A stretch of 64,000 bases of DNA, from positions 1-64,000 of the forward strand of contig CAZGJN010000002.1 of the NCBI GenBank assembly GCA_964526645.1, written 5' to 3'. A program made the translations under genes and the position numbers. The notes beneath the pieces are model-generated. The model was not told the origin of the DNA. It searched no databases and saw only the letters and a program-made list of their open reading frames with translations. Positions 25,031 through 33,948 of the stretch are shown in pieces. Within the stretch, counting starts at the first letter, position 1. Every line of letters begins with the position of its first letter. Source of the stretch: JADJNW01 sp964526645. Its GTDB lineage: Bacteria; Bacteroidota; Bacteroidia; Chitinophagales; Saprospiraceae.

Positions 25031-26083
25031 TCACTCCTTATTTGCCAACTGCCCGCAGGCCGCGTCAATGTCCTTGCCACGGCTACGCCGCACTGTCACC
25101 ATCACACCATAGTCGGTGAGGTACTGGGCGAATTCATCAATTTTGTGGGCTGTTGCTTTCAGGAAAGGTGCACCATCAATCGGATTGTATTCAATAATAT
25201 TCACCCGCACCGGAAAGCGTTTACAAAGCTTCAATAGGTTCTTCGCATCTTCCAGGTTGTCGTTAAAATTCTGAAACGCTATGTACTCATAGCTGATGCG
25301 GTTGCCGGTCACTTGGTAGAAATATGCCAATGCGTCCATCAGCGAAGCCAGGTCATTCTGCTCGTTGATTGGCATGATTTCGTTGCGTTTGGCATCATCT
25401 GCCGCATGGAGGGAAAGCGCCAGGTTGAATTTCACACCATCGTCCGCCAGTTTTTTTATCATTTTTGCAATACCCGCTGTACTCACCGTGATTCGCTTGG
25501 GTGACATGCCAAGCCCCTCCGGCGAAGTGATTTTTTCTACACTTTCCAGTACATTGGCGTAGGCCAATAGCGGCTCTCCCATGCCCATGTAAACGATATT
25601 TGTGAGCGGATATCCAAACACTTCCAAGGATTGCTGATTGACTAATACCACTTGATCAAAAATTTCTGCCGCATCCAAGTTGCGCACGCGCTTCATGCGC
25701 CCCGTGGCACAGAAAGAACAAGTGAGGCTGCAGCCTACTTGGCAGGATACGCAAACGGTGAAACGCTTCTCCTCCGGCACTGGAATCAGCACGGATTCTA
25801 TCAGATGCCCATCGTGCAAACGCCAGCGCGACTTGATGGTACCATCCAGACTGACTTGTTGCTTGTCAAGTGTAATGTGCTGAATAACAAAATTTTCTGT
25901 CAGCTTTTCTCGCAGTGCCTTCGATACATTCGTCATTGCTTCAAACGAATGCACCCCCTTTTGCCACAACCACTCGTGCACCTGCTTTGCGCGAAAGCGT
26001 GGCTCGCCCATGTCCGCGAAAACCCCTTCGAGCGCTGTTTGGGAGAGCTGACGAATGTCTTTTTTCAGAATAGTTTCGATCAT
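25031..26083 (-). CDS. rlmN: 23S rRNA (adenine-2503-C2)- and tRNA methyltransferase
   Basis: A 350-residue radical SAM enzyme that methylates C2 of A2503 in 23S rRNA and A37 of some tRNAs. The cluster cysteines are Cys118, 122 and 125 (CSLTCSFCATG). The conserved GMGEPL motif follows at about 166-171. The acceptor cysteine appears near the end in the context AACGQL, preceded by TVRRSRGKDID. Length is typical. It is the second gene after thrS on the minus strand (30-base gap), so the two are probably cotranscribed. Confidence 0.96.
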   Translation of the reverse strand: MIETILKKDIRQLSQTALEGVFADMGEPRFRAKQVHEWLWQKGVHSFEAMTNVSKALREKLTENFVIQHITLDKQQVSLDGTIKSRWRLHDGHLIESVLIPVPEEKRFTVCVSCQVGCSLTCSFCATGRMKRVRNLDAAEIFDQVVLVNQQSLEVFGYPLTNIVYMGMGEPLLAYANVLESVEKITSPEGLGMSPKRITVSTAGIAKMIKKLADDGVKFNLALSLHAADDAKRNEIMPINEQNDLASLMDALAYFYQVTGNRISYEYIAFQNFNDNLEDAKNLLKLCKRFPVRVNIIEYNPIDGAPFLKATAHKIDEFAQYLTDYGVMVTVRRSRGKDIDAACGQLANKE

Positions 26084-26112
26084 TTTATGGTAGCTTCAAT
26101 AAGAAGCTCGGC

Positions 26113-28032
26113 TTATAGCAATGTTTTGAAATAGCTTATAAAATCCTCTACTTTCATGCTTCCTTTATCGCCTTCGCCCTGGCGGCGCACCGAAACCTCG
26201 CCGTTCTCTGCCTCTTTTTCTCCGATGATCAGCATGAAGGGGATTTTTTTCAACTCCGTATCACGGATTTTTTTGCCAATCGTTTCATTTCGGTCATCAA
26301 TTATCCCCACGATATCATTGGCAGCCAATTGTTTTTGAATTGCCTTGCAGGGTTCAATAAATTTATCGCTAATGGGCAGCAAAGCGTACTGTTCCGGCAT
26401 GAGCCACAGCGGAAACTTCCCAGCCGTGTTTTCAATCAAGATACTGATAAAACGCTCCATCGAGCCAAAAGGTGCGCGGTGAATCATCACGGGGCGGTGC
26501 GGCTGATTGTCGGCACCGATGTATTCCAACTCAAATCTTTCTGGCAAATTATAATCCACCTGGATCGTACCCAACTGCCAGGAGCGCCCCAGGGCATCTT
26601 TCACCATAAAATCGAGTTTTGGGCCGTAGAAAGCAGCTTCGCCCAATTCCGTAACGGTAGCCAATCCTGCTTCCGCGGCAGCTTCAATGATAGCATTTTC
26701 GGCTTTTTGCCAGTTCTCATCAGAGCCGATGTATTTGGCAGGGTTATTGGGGTCGCGCAGCGAAATCTGAGCAGTAAAACTATCGAATCCCATTTTTGAC
26801 AAAACTGTGCGGGTCAAATCAAGCACATTCAGAAACTCTGACTTCACCTGATCGGGGGTGCAAAAAATATGGGCATCGTCCTGGGTGAAGCCTCGCACCC
26901 TTGACAAACCGTGCAGTTCGCCACTTTGCTCATAGCGATAGACCGTACCAAATTCTGCTATGCGCAGTGGCAAATCGCGATAAGAGCGAGGCTTAAGGGC
27001 ATAGATTTCGCAGTGGTGAGGGCAATTCATTGGCTTTAGCAAAAACTCTTCGCCTTCCCGAGGCGTGTGAATGGGCTGAAAGCTGTCTTTGCTATACTTT
27101 TCATAATGTCCGGAGGTCACATACAATTCTTTTTTGCCAATGTGTGGAGTCATCACCGTTTTATAGCCTCGTTTTTCCTGCTCTTCGCGCATGAAGTTGG
27201 CTAAACGCTCGCGTAGCTGCGTGCCTTTGGGCAACCAGATAGGCAAACCAGCTCCCACACGCTCCGAAAACATAAACAATTCCATCTCTGCGCCGATCTT
27301 TCGGTGATCACGTTTTTTGGCTTCTTCCAGCATTTGCAGGTATTCGGTCAGTTCCTTTTGTTTCGGAAAAGTAATACCATACACGCGAGTCATTTGCTTG
27401 CGCGTCTCATCGCCTCGCCAATAAGCGCCAGAGATTTTTAATAGCTTGACTGCCTTTATTTTATCCGTATTGGGGATATGCGGGCCTCTGCACAAATCCA
27501 CAAAATTGCCTTGTTGATAGAAAGTGATTTTACCGTCTTCCAGGTCGTCGAGGAGCTCCAATTTGTACTCGTCTCCTTTTTTTTCAAAATATTGTATGGC
27601 AGCTGCTTTGGGCATGTCTTTGCGTACATAATCACTTTTGGCACCCGCCAATGCCATCATTTTTTGTTCTATCTTCTCGAAATCATCACTGCTCAGCACG
27701 TGATCGCCAGTATCAATATCATAATAAAACCCATTATCAATAGCGGGGCCAATGCCAAATTTTGTACCCGGATACAGTGCCTCGATTGCCTCAGCCATGA
27801 GGTGCGCCGAGGAGTGCCAGAAGGTCGCTTTCCCGTCTTTATCATCCCAAGTCAGCAGGTTGAGTGTAGCGTTATCATAGATGGGGCGGGTCGCATCCCA
27901 CACCTCGCCGTTCACTTTTGCAGAAAGCACATTTCGCGCCAAGCCTTCACTGATAGACTTGGCAATATCCATCGCCGTAGTGCCCTTTTCGTACGCACGC
28001 ACCTTGCCATCGGGGAAAGTAATCTGTATCAT
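26113..28032 (-). CDS. thrS: Threonyl-tRNA synthetase
   Basis: A 639-residue class II synthetase. The N-terminal TGS domain (MIQITFPDGKVRAYEKGTTA) is followed by the editing domain with the HSSAHLMAEA zinc/editing motif at about 73-82. The catalytic core has MNCPHHCEIY with the zinc-binding Cys, motif 2 (FGTVYRYEQSGELHGLSRVR) and motif 3 (HRAPFGSMERF). The C-terminal anticodon-binding domain ends the protein. It charges tRNA-Thr in the cytoplasm. All parts are present and full length. The upstream gene is divergent; rlmN lies downstream. Confidence 0.97.
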   Translation of the reverse strand: MIQITFPDGKVRAYEKGTTAMDIAKSISEGLARNVLSAKVNGEVWDATRPIYDNATLNLLTWDDKDGKATFWHSSAHLMAEAIEALYPGTKFGIGPAIDNGFYYDIDTGDHVLSSDDFEKIEQKMMALAGAKSDYVRKDMPKAAAIQYFEKKGDEYKLELLDDLEDGKITFYQQGNFVDLCRGPHIPNTDKIKAVKLLKISGAYWRGDETRKQMTRVYGITFPKQKELTEYLQMLEEAKKRDHRKIGAEMELFMFSERVGAGLPIWLPKGTQLRERLANFMREEQEKRGYKTVMTPHIGKKELYVTSGHYEKYSKDSFQPIHTPREGEEFLLKPMNCPHHCEIYALKPRSYRDLPLRIAEFGTVYRYEQSGELHGLSRVRGFTQDDAHIFCTPDQVKSEFLNVLDLTRTVLSKMGFDSFTAQISLRDPNNPAKYIGSDENWQKAENAIIEAAAEAGLATVTELGEAAFYGPKLDFMVKDALGRSWQLGTIQVDYNLPERFELEYIGADNQPHRPVMIHRAPFGSMERFISILIENTAGKFPLWLMPEQYALLPISDKFIEPCKAIQKQLAANDIVGIIDDRNETIGKKIRDTELKKIPFMLIIGEKEAENGEVSVRRQGEGDKGSMKVEDFISYFKTLL

Positions 28033-28237
28033 TACAATTTTAGATTATAAATTTTTATTGCTGAATGCTAATTTTTGCCGGAAAGTTCCATTAAACATTG
28101 AGCATTGCAACATTCAATATTTGAAAGAAAGTGGTGCAAATTTAGGATTTTTGTCAATACATCAGAAAGATAAAACCAAATTGATTCCAAGCATTCCCAA
28201 CTTTCCTTACCTTGCTCTAAAACGAATTGCAAAACGT

Positions 28238-29080
28238 ATGATCAACATTGGGCTTTACAACACTTTGCCGATTGTAAGAAAAACGCCTCAGGGTTTGTAT
28301 TTGGGCAATCCTGATGAAGAGGAAGTATTGCTCCCCTGGAAATATGCTCCCAAAAGTGCCGTAGAGGGTGAAGTGCTTACCGTATTTGTTTATCTGGACA
28401 GCGAAGACCGCATCGTTGCTACAACGCTACAGCCCAAAGCCCTGCTCCATGAGTTTGCCTATCTGGAGGTGAAAGCAAGTACGCCGTATGGTGCTTTTTT
28501 GGATTGGGGATTGGAAAAAGACCTCTTTGTGCCTTTTCGGGAGCAAGCACAAAAAATGCTGGTGGGGCAGTCTTATCTGGTGTATATTTATTTGGATGAG
28601 GGATCGGATCGCTTGGTCGCTTCTTCTAAATTAGGAAAATTTCTAAAGAATACAGCCTTAGACCTCCAAGAAGGCGAGGAAGTAGAAATAATCATCTGGG
28701 AGCCCACCGCTTTGGGTATGAATGTGATTATCAATCAAAAATACAAAGGTCTAATTTATCACAACGAAATCTTTGCACGGATACAGCCGGGGGATAAACG
28801 CCGGGCATATATCAGCAAAATAAGGGAAGGACAAAAGATAGATGTAGTGCTACAAAAGCCTGGTTATGAGCAAATAGAACCCATCACAGCCGCTATTCTC
28901 AGCCGCCTCAAAAGCAGCGGGGGATTCCTGCCATTGACGGACAAAAGCGAACCGCATGAAGTGGCAAGCTTGTTGGAAATCAGTAAAAAAACATTCAAAA
29001 AGGCGGTAGGTACTTTGTACAAAAAGAGGTTGATTCGGTTGGAGGAAGATGGCATCTACCTGATTGATAAAGCAGTGTGA
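28238..29080 (+). CDS. S1-like RNA-binding protein, CvfB family
   Basis: A 280-residue soluble protein. Three S1/OB-type beta domains can be followed: residues 20-60 (GEVLTVFVYLDSEDRIVATT), 65-130 (VKASTPYGAFLDWGLEKDLF) and about 140-210 (GLIYHNEIFARI). A winged helix at 225-280 (SRLKSSGGFLPLTDKSEPHE, then FKKAVGTLYKKRLI) ends the protein. This order is that of CvfB/YitL proteins, which bind RNA and affect virulence or growth in Firmicutes. ATG 28238 begins at the conserved first strand; the open frame continues upstream but without family-like sequence. It is divergent from thrS. Confidence 0.85.
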   Translation: MINIGLYNTLPIVRKTPQGLYLGNPDEEEVLLPWKYAPKSAVEGEVLTVFVYLDSEDRIVATTLQPKALLHEFAYLEVKASTPYGAFLDWGLEKDLFVPFREQAQKMLVGQSYLVYIYLDEGSDRLVASSKLGKFLKNTALDLQEGEEVEIIIWEPTALGMNVIINQKYKGLIYHNEIFARIQPGDKRRAYISKIREGQKIDVVLQKPGYEQIEPITAAILSRLKSSGGFLPLTDKSEPHEVASLLEISKKTFKKAVGTLYKKRLIRLEEDGIYLIDKAV

Positions 29081-29123
29081 TGACAACTTAGTGTTAAAAT
29101 CACGAAAAGTGAAAATAATTTCC

Positions 29124-29160
29124 TTTTGATAGTTTTTAAAAAATATTTTTTTGATAGTTT
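29124..29160 (+). repeat. Direct repeat upstream of the sugar-oxidation operon, possible operator
   Basis: TTTTGATAGTTT occurs twice, at 29124-29135 and 29149-29160, a spacing of 25 bases start to start. The pair lies 60-100 bases before the GMC oxidoreductase ATG. Spaced direct repeats at this distance are typical of activator binding sites, but function is inferred. Confidence 0.45.
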
Positions 29161-29220
29161 AGCGAAGCAAAAAATGATACGTTGAATTTCTATCCTTTCA
29201 CTTAAAACCCAATAGCGGTT

Positions 29221-30915
29221 ATGTACTTTAACAATACAGGAAAAGACGAAGCCACTTATGATGCCATTGTCGTGGGTTCGGGTATCAGTGGTGGCTGGGC
29301 TGCCAAAGAATTGTGCGAAAAAGGGCTGAAAACCCTTGTGCTGGAGCGCGGTAGGGATGTAAAGCACATCGTGGATTACCCGACAGCGGGCTTGGATCCC
29401 TGGGATTTGGACTTCCGCGATGCCGTTCCGCAGGAAGAATTAAAAGATTATGAAAAACAAAACCGGACGGGCTATACCATCCGGCAGTCTTCCAAACACT
29501 GGTTTGTCAAAGATACCGAGCATCCCTACTCCGAAGTGAAACGTTTTGACTGGATGCGGGGCTATCATGTAGGTGGGCGCTCCATCATGTGGGGGCGACA
29601 GAGCTATCGCTGGAGCGATCTGGATTTTGAAGCAAATGCAAAGGAAGGAATTGCTGTGGATTGGCCCATTCGCTATGCTGATATTGCACCCTGGTATGAT
29701 TATGTAGAAAAATTCGCCGGCATCAGCGGATCGAAAGATGGCTTGCCACAATTGCCCGATGGGCAGTTTTTGCCACCGATGGAGTTAAATTGCCTGGAGC
29801 AGCACGTAAAAAAAGGCATTGAGTCCAATTTCAAAGGCAGAAATTTACTCATTGGTCGGGTAGCGAATCTGACGCAGGAACACAATGGCAGGGGAAGCTG
29901 CCAGTTCCGGAATCGCTGCATCCGAGGATGTCCTTTTGGCGCTTATTTTAGCAGTAATGCGGCTACCTTACCAGCTGCTGAAAAGACAGGCAACATGACG
30001 CTCCGCCCGCATTCTATTGTACATTCTATCATCTATGACCCCGCTACGCGCAAAGCGAAAGGCGTACGTATCATTGATGCAGAAACGCTTGAAACAAAGG
30101 AGTTTTATGCCAAAATAATCTTTTTATGTGCTTCGGCATTGGCTTCTACTCAGATTCTAATGCAATCTAATTTGGGCAATAGCAGCGGAGAGTTGGGGCA
30201 CAACTTGATGGATCATCACTTCCGCTGTGGCGCAAGAGGCGTGTACGAAGGTTTTGAAGACCAATATTACTCCGGCCGCAGGGCTAATGGCATTTACATC
30301 CCGCGATTCGCGAATCTGGGCACCAAAGAAACCGAGCGGAAGGATTACCTCCGAGGCTGGGGCTATCAAGGGGGCGGAGGGCGCGATACCTGGAGTATCA
30401 TCGTACCCGAAATGATGATCGGCGTTGGTAAGGAGTTTAAAGACAAGCTTTTAGCACCAGGGCCTTGGCGGATGAATATTCTGGCTTTCGGTGAATGCCT
30501 GCCTTACCACGAAAATAAAGTGATGCTTAATGAGGCAGTACGAGATAAATATGGGTTGCCAACTTTAACGTTCGATTGCGAATTCAAGGAAAATGAAATG
30601 CGGATGCGCAAAGACATGATGAATGATGCCGCTGAAATGCTGGAGGCTTCTGGGCTAAAAAATGTAGAAACCTATGATGACGGCTCTTGGCCTGGCTTGG
30701 GTATCCACGAAATGGGCACAGCGCGCATGGGGCGGGATCCTAAAACTTCTGTACTTAATGCCTGGAATCAATTGCATGAAGCTAAAAACATCTTTGTAAC
30801 CGATGGAGCTTGTATGACCTCCGCTTCCTGCGTGAATCCGTCATTGACTTACATGGCATTGACCGCCAGAGCTGCCAACTACGCCGTAGAAGAGTTGAAA
30901 AAATTAAATCTCTAA
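29221..30915 (+). CDS. GMC family oxidoreductase (FAD subunit, sugar dehydrogenase type)
   Basis: A 564-residue FAD enzyme of the GMC superfamily. The Rossmann motif is AIVVGSGISGGWAAKELCEK at about 13-32. A second signature is RGYHVGGRSIMWGRQSYRW at about 115-133. A Cys-containing segment, NRCIRGCPFGAYFSSNAA, lies near 235, and the C-terminal catalytic His is in GLGIHEMGTARMG, followed by VTDGACMTSASCVNPSLTYM. It resembles the FAD subunits of membrane-linked sugar or glucoside-3 dehydrogenases. It lacks its own signal peptide, but the next gene encodes a small subunit with a Tat signal, so the pair could be exported together. First gene of a three-gene set. Confidence 0.88.
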   Translation: MYFNNTGKDEATYDAIVVGSGISGGWAAKELCEKGLKTLVLERGRDVKHIVDYPTAGLDPWDLDFRDAVPQEELKDYEKQNRTGYTIRQSSKHWFVKDTEHPYSEVKRFDWMRGYHVGGRSIMWGRQSYRWSDLDFEANAKEGIAVDWPIRYADIAPWYDYVEKFAGISGSKDGLPQLPDGQFLPPMELNCLEQHVKKGIESNFKGRNLLIGRVANLTQEHNGRGSCQFRNRCIRGCPFGAYFSSNAATLPAAEKTGNMTLRPHSIVHSIIYDPATRKAKGVRIIDAETLETKEFYAKIIFLCASALASTQILMQSNLGNSSGELGHNLMDHHFRCGARGVYEGFEDQYYSGRRANGIYIPRFANLGTKETERKDYLRGWGYQGGGGRDTWSIIVPEMMIGVGKEFKDKLLAPGPWRMNILAFGECLPYHENKVMLNEAVRDKYGLPTLTFDCEFKENEMRMRKDMMNDAAEMLEASGLKNVETYDDGSWPGLGIHEMGTARMGRDPKTSVLNAWNQLHEAKNIFVTDGACMTSASCVNPSLTYMALTARAANYAVEELKKLNL

Positions 30916-30997
30916 AATTGTGTTCAGGGGGTTTATCTATTCGTATGTTCAATTTATACGGGCACATAAACACCTGAATACTTGAATATAATAAAAA

Positions 30998-31600
30998 ATG
31001 ACAAGAAGAGAAGTTATAAAAAAAACCGCCCTGCTTACCGGCTATGCGCTAACTTCCTCCATGATGCAGGGAATTCTTGCCGGCTGCCAAGCTGGGGGCA
31101 ATACAACGGATTGGACACCGCAGTACTTCACACAAGAACAAGCAGACCTCGTTTCTACTATCGCTGATTGTATCCTCCCGCGTACGAGCACGCCTGGGGC
31201 ATTGGAAGTGGGAGTACCCGCTTTTATTGACATGATGCTAAAGGAAATCCTCGAAGCGCGCGAGCAGAAAGCTTTTATGATGGGTTTAAAAGAAGTGAAT
31301 GCTGCTTCGTTCTACGAGTTTGGGAAGCCCTTTATGGCTTTGCAACGCCAGGAACAGGAGACATTGCTTGTGAAAATCGAAAGCGCCGAAATTCTATCTG
31401 AAATTGACCGCCGTGAAAAACGCCCCGATGAATGGAATTTTCCGTTTTTTCTACGATTCAAACAAATGGCACTATCCGGGTATTTTACTTCAAAATTAGT
31501 AGGCATGGAAGTAACCAACTACGACCCCAATCCGGGCGCGTACAAAGGTTGTATCCCGCTTTCGGAAGTACCTAAAGGTCGGATTTGGTCTTCTATCTAA
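30998..31600 (+). CDS. Gluconate 2-dehydrogenase subunit 3-like Tat lipoprotein
   Basis: A 200-residue protein with a twin-arginine start (MTRREVIKKTALLTGYALTS) and a lipobox ending at Cys30 (GILAGC), so it should be exported folded and lipid-anchored. Its body (ADLVSTIADCILPRTSTPGALEVGVPAF) is typical of the small gamma subunit of gluconate 2-dehydrogenase and LacC-type glucoside-3-dehydrogenase complexes. The partner is the GMC subunit encoded 82 bases upstream, which could travel on this Tat signal. The usual cytochrome c subunit is missing from the neighbourhood, so the electron acceptor is unknown. Confidence 0.85.
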   Translation: MTRREVIKKTALLTGYALTSSMMQGILAGCQAGGNTTDWTPQYFTQEQADLVSTIADCILPRTSTPGALEVGVPAFIDMMLKEILEAREQKAFMMGLKEVNAASFYEFGKPFMALQRQEQETLLVKIESAEILSEIDRREKRPDEWNFPFFLRFKQMALSGYFTSKLVGMEVTNYDPNPGAYKGCIPLSEVPKGRIWSSI

Positions 31601-31607
31601 ATGTAAA

Positions 31608-31655
31608 ATGTAAAACCGAAAAATTCAAAAATTAAAAGGTTTTTCGGTTTTACAT
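31608..31655 (+). promoter_or_regulatory. 16-bp perfect hairpin between the subunit gene and the isomerase gene
   Basis: 31608-31623 is the reverse complement of 31640-31655, with a 16-base A-rich loop. It begins seven bases after the stop at 31600 and ends 30 bases before the next ATG. It is strong enough to act as a terminator or mRNA stabiliser, but the following bases (CTTGCGTTTTA) form only a weak T run. It may lower expression of the distal gene. Confidence 0.65.
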
Positions 31656-31685
31656 CTTGCGTTTTATATTTTAAATTTAATCATT

Positions 31686-32555
31686 ATGCCGTCTCGTCGC
31701 GATGTCTTAAAGACTGCCACACTGGGCATGGGCGCTGCCTTGATCGTGCCTGTGCAAGCCCTCAGCGAACCGCGCCAAGCAGAGGATGCGGCAAAACGCT
31801 TATTCAAACACTCTGTGTGCCGTTGGTGCTTTAGCAGTATGCCTTTGGAGGCGTTGGCAGAGCAGGCGAAAGCACTCGGCATTTCGTCCATCGAGCTGCT
31901 CACAGCGGAAGAATGGGGCGTGGTACAAAAATATGGCTTAACATGCGCCGTGGCTACCATCCCCAATGCCAGTCTGACGCAAGGATACAACAATCTTGCT
32001 TATCATGACAAATTGCAAAAAGCGCATTTACAGCTCATTGACCAAGCGGCAGCGGCGGGAATTCCGCAGGTTATCGTTTTTTCGGGCAACCGAAATGGCA
32101 TAAGCGAGACGGTAGGCTTGGAAAACTGCGCTACGGGCTTGGAAAAAGTCATAAAGCATGCCGAAAAAAGGAACGTAATGGTCGTGATGGAATTGCTCAA
32201 CAGCAAAGTAGATCACAAAGACTATCAATGCGATCACACACCCTGGGGGGCTGCTTTGGTGGATAAAATAGGATCGCCGAATTTTAAGTTGTTGTACGAT
32301 ATTTACCACATGCAAATTATGGAAGGCGACGTGATTGCTACCATCCGAAAATACAAAGACTATATCAATCACTTTCACACGGCGGGCGTGCCGGGCAGGC
32401 ACGAAATTAATGAATCGCAGGAACTGAATTATAAAGCTATCATGAATGCTATAGCCGATCTGGATTTCAAAGGCTTTGTGGCACAAGAATTTATCCCTAC
32501 TTACGAAAATAAAATCGCGGCACTAAAGGAAGGAATTGACATTTGTAGTGTGTAA
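31686..32555 (+). CDS. Tat-exported TIM-barrel sugar isomerase/epimerase, hydroxypyruvate isomerase-like
   Basis: A 289-residue AP-endonuclease-2-type TIM barrel. It starts with a Tat signal (PSRRDVLKTATLGMGAALIV). Metal-binding acids typical of hydroxypyruvate isomerase and related epimerases appear in MVVMELLNSK, LLYDIYHMQIMEGD and FVAQEFIPTY, and a conserved His pair in NHFHTAGVPGRHE. It follows the GMC and small-subunit genes on the same strand, so it may act in the periplasm on the oxidised sugar that they make. Substrate is unknown. Confidence 0.85.
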   Translation: MPSRRDVLKTATLGMGAALIVPVQALSEPRQAEDAAKRLFKHSVCRWCFSSMPLEALAEQAKALGISSIELLTAEEWGVVQKYGLTCAVATIPNASLTQGYNNLAYHDKLQKAHLQLIDQAAAAGIPQVIVFSGNRNGISETVGLENCATGLEKVIKHAEKRNVMVVMELLNSKVDHKDYQCDHTPWGAALVDKIGSPNFKLLYDIYHMQIMEGDVIATIRKYKDYINHFHTAGVPGRHEINESQELNYKAIMNAIADLDFKGFVAQEFIPTYENKIAALKEGIDICSV

Positions 32556-32572
32556 AAAGAAGTGCAGCAGCA

Positions 32573-32983
32573 CTACTGTTCGATCCGATTTAACCCTGCG
32601 TAATAAATCAAATACCATTCTTCGCCAAGCCTGGCAAACCGCCGGATAGTGCCATATTCGCCGCTTTTGTGTATGATTTTTTCAATCATCAGATCATCGC
32701 CAAAAGGAATTACTTCCCTTACAAAATCGCTATTTTCAAAATTAAAAGGGCGGTGCATCTCCCACTCCTCCTTTTCCCATTTAAAGTCATTAGCAGTGAT
32801 GGTTTCCGCATCGGCATTAGAAGGTAAGCCCTCCAGCGGGAAGGTGATATGCGCTATTTGGTAGTTAGTGTCTTCATGAAAGCGCTTGTAAAATTCCTCG
32901 AATGCTTCCTGAGGGGATTTCCCAACATATGGAGAACAAGCCGCCAGCAGGATAAGCACGACCAGTACAACAAAACGGGTCAT
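32573..32983 (-). CDS. Small lipoprotein
   Basis: A 136-residue lipoprotein. The signal peptide ends with a good lipobox at Cys16 (ILLAAC), so the protein should be anchored to a membrane. The mature part (SPQEAFEEFYKRFHED onward, ending RFARLGEEWYLIYYAGLN) is compact, with alternating strands and aromatic residues. Its shape, with a C-terminal tryptophan-rich strand, resembles DUF4348-type Bacteroidota lipoproteins, but I am not sure of the family. It ends 17 bases from the convergent isomerase gene, with no terminator between them. Confidence 0.7.
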   Translation of the reverse strand: MTRFVVLVVLILLAACSPYVGKSPQEAFEEFYKRFHEDTNYQIAHITFPLEGLPSNADAETITANDFKWEKEEWEMHRPFNFENSDFVREVIPFGDDLMIEKIIHKSGEYGTIRRFARLGEEWYLIYYAGLNRIEQ

Positions 32984-33033
32984 AGCAGTCGGTCATTTTT
33001 GTCTGATAAAAAACAATAAGAATTTCCCGAATA

Positions 33034-33137
33034 ATACCAATTTCAATTGATGAAGGCGTACTGAAAATTCAACAACAAATTGATTTACAAGTGTTTAAAT
33101 TTTTCATATTGCCGCCTTCTCATTGCAAATTTGGTAT
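33034..33137. repeat. Palindromic element of about 104 bp with imperfect 25-bp terminal inverted repeats
   Basis: The left end (33034-33058, beginning ATACCAATTT and ending GAAGGCG) and the reverse complement of the right end (33113-33137) agree except for a few one-base gaps. The inverted similarity continues inward (CTGAAAATT against AATTTTTCA), so the whole piece could fold into one long hairpin. It lies in a gene-free gap between two leftward genes. It has the look of a MITE-like or REP-like element, but no second copy is in this window and no target-site duplication could be confirmed. Confidence 0.55.
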
Positions 33138-33214
33138 AAGACATTAAAATGATCCAATTCTGCTGCAAAGATAGTGATTAGAAAGCCAAATCCAGTATGC
33201 AGGACTTCATTTTG

Positions 33215-33763
33215 CTACTGCTCCATGCGTTCTGCAATCTTTTCTGCAATGATTTGTAGTTGTTCTACATTGAAAATAAAAGGATTCAGGTCGCGATTCC
33301 CCCAATTGGTATCTTTTAGTTCGATCAGCATATTGTCCTTTACGAAAGCAACCACACCACAAGTACTGCCGGAGCCCTGGTCGGGTTCGAGGTAGCGCAC
33401 GCCGTAGTCGCCGAGTTGCTCCAAATACTCAAAAGAAGCGTACCATTGGGCGCTTTTGGCATAGTCTTGTATCACATCTTTGGCACTTTTGCTACCACTG
33501 ATGGGGCTTACAAGCAATTGCAGGTTATTTTTGAATAAATTGGGTGTACCCTTGCCGTACAGGTGGTTGCAGTGTTGTAGGTCTTGATTCGCGGTAGCGG
33601 TAATTTTTACATTCACATCCGTAGCAGCTGCGCCGCAGATCTCCTGGAGCAGCGAAATCGGCAACAATTCGTCACAAAAACTGCTATTCTGGGCGGTTAC
33701 ATTGGCATGAAATAGCGCGTAAAGCACTAATGCCGATAGCATAAAGCGGTTTAGGGTATTCAT
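33215..33763 (-). CDS. Exported protein of 182 residues, unknown function
   Basis: A hydrophobic signal peptide (LNRFMLSALVLYALFHANVTA) precedes a small mature domain. Four cysteines (FCDELL, EICGAA, LQHCNHLYG and STCGVVAF) could form two disulfides. The middle, with NLQLLVSPISGSKSAKDVIQ and the strand-rich C-terminal half ending IIAEKIAERME, resembles the broad DUF3558-like group of extracytoplasmic proteins, but I cannot assign it firmly. It is a single gene on the minus strand with the palindromic element beyond its 3' end. Confidence 0.65.
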   Translation of the reverse strand: MNTLNRFMLSALVLYALFHANVTAQNSSFCDELLPISLLQEICGAAATDVNVKITATANQDLQHCNHLYGKGTPNLFKNNLQLLVSPISGSKSAKDVIQDYAKSAQWYASFEYLEQLGDYGVRYLEPDQGSGSTCGVVAFVKDNMLIELKDTNWGNRDLNPFIFNVEQLQIIAEKIAERMEQ

Positions 33764-33948
33764 AAGGCAATTATTTTAGGATTGTATGATACTACAAAAA
33801 TGCAAAAAAAAATTATATGAAAAAATATCTAAAATAATCTTTTTCGACAAATCAGAGACCAAACCCTCTTAACGAAAGCTTAACAACTTCCTGTTTTGAA
33901 GTATCTGATAAATTTCGTCACTTAGCATGCTCTAACTATGAAAACGCC

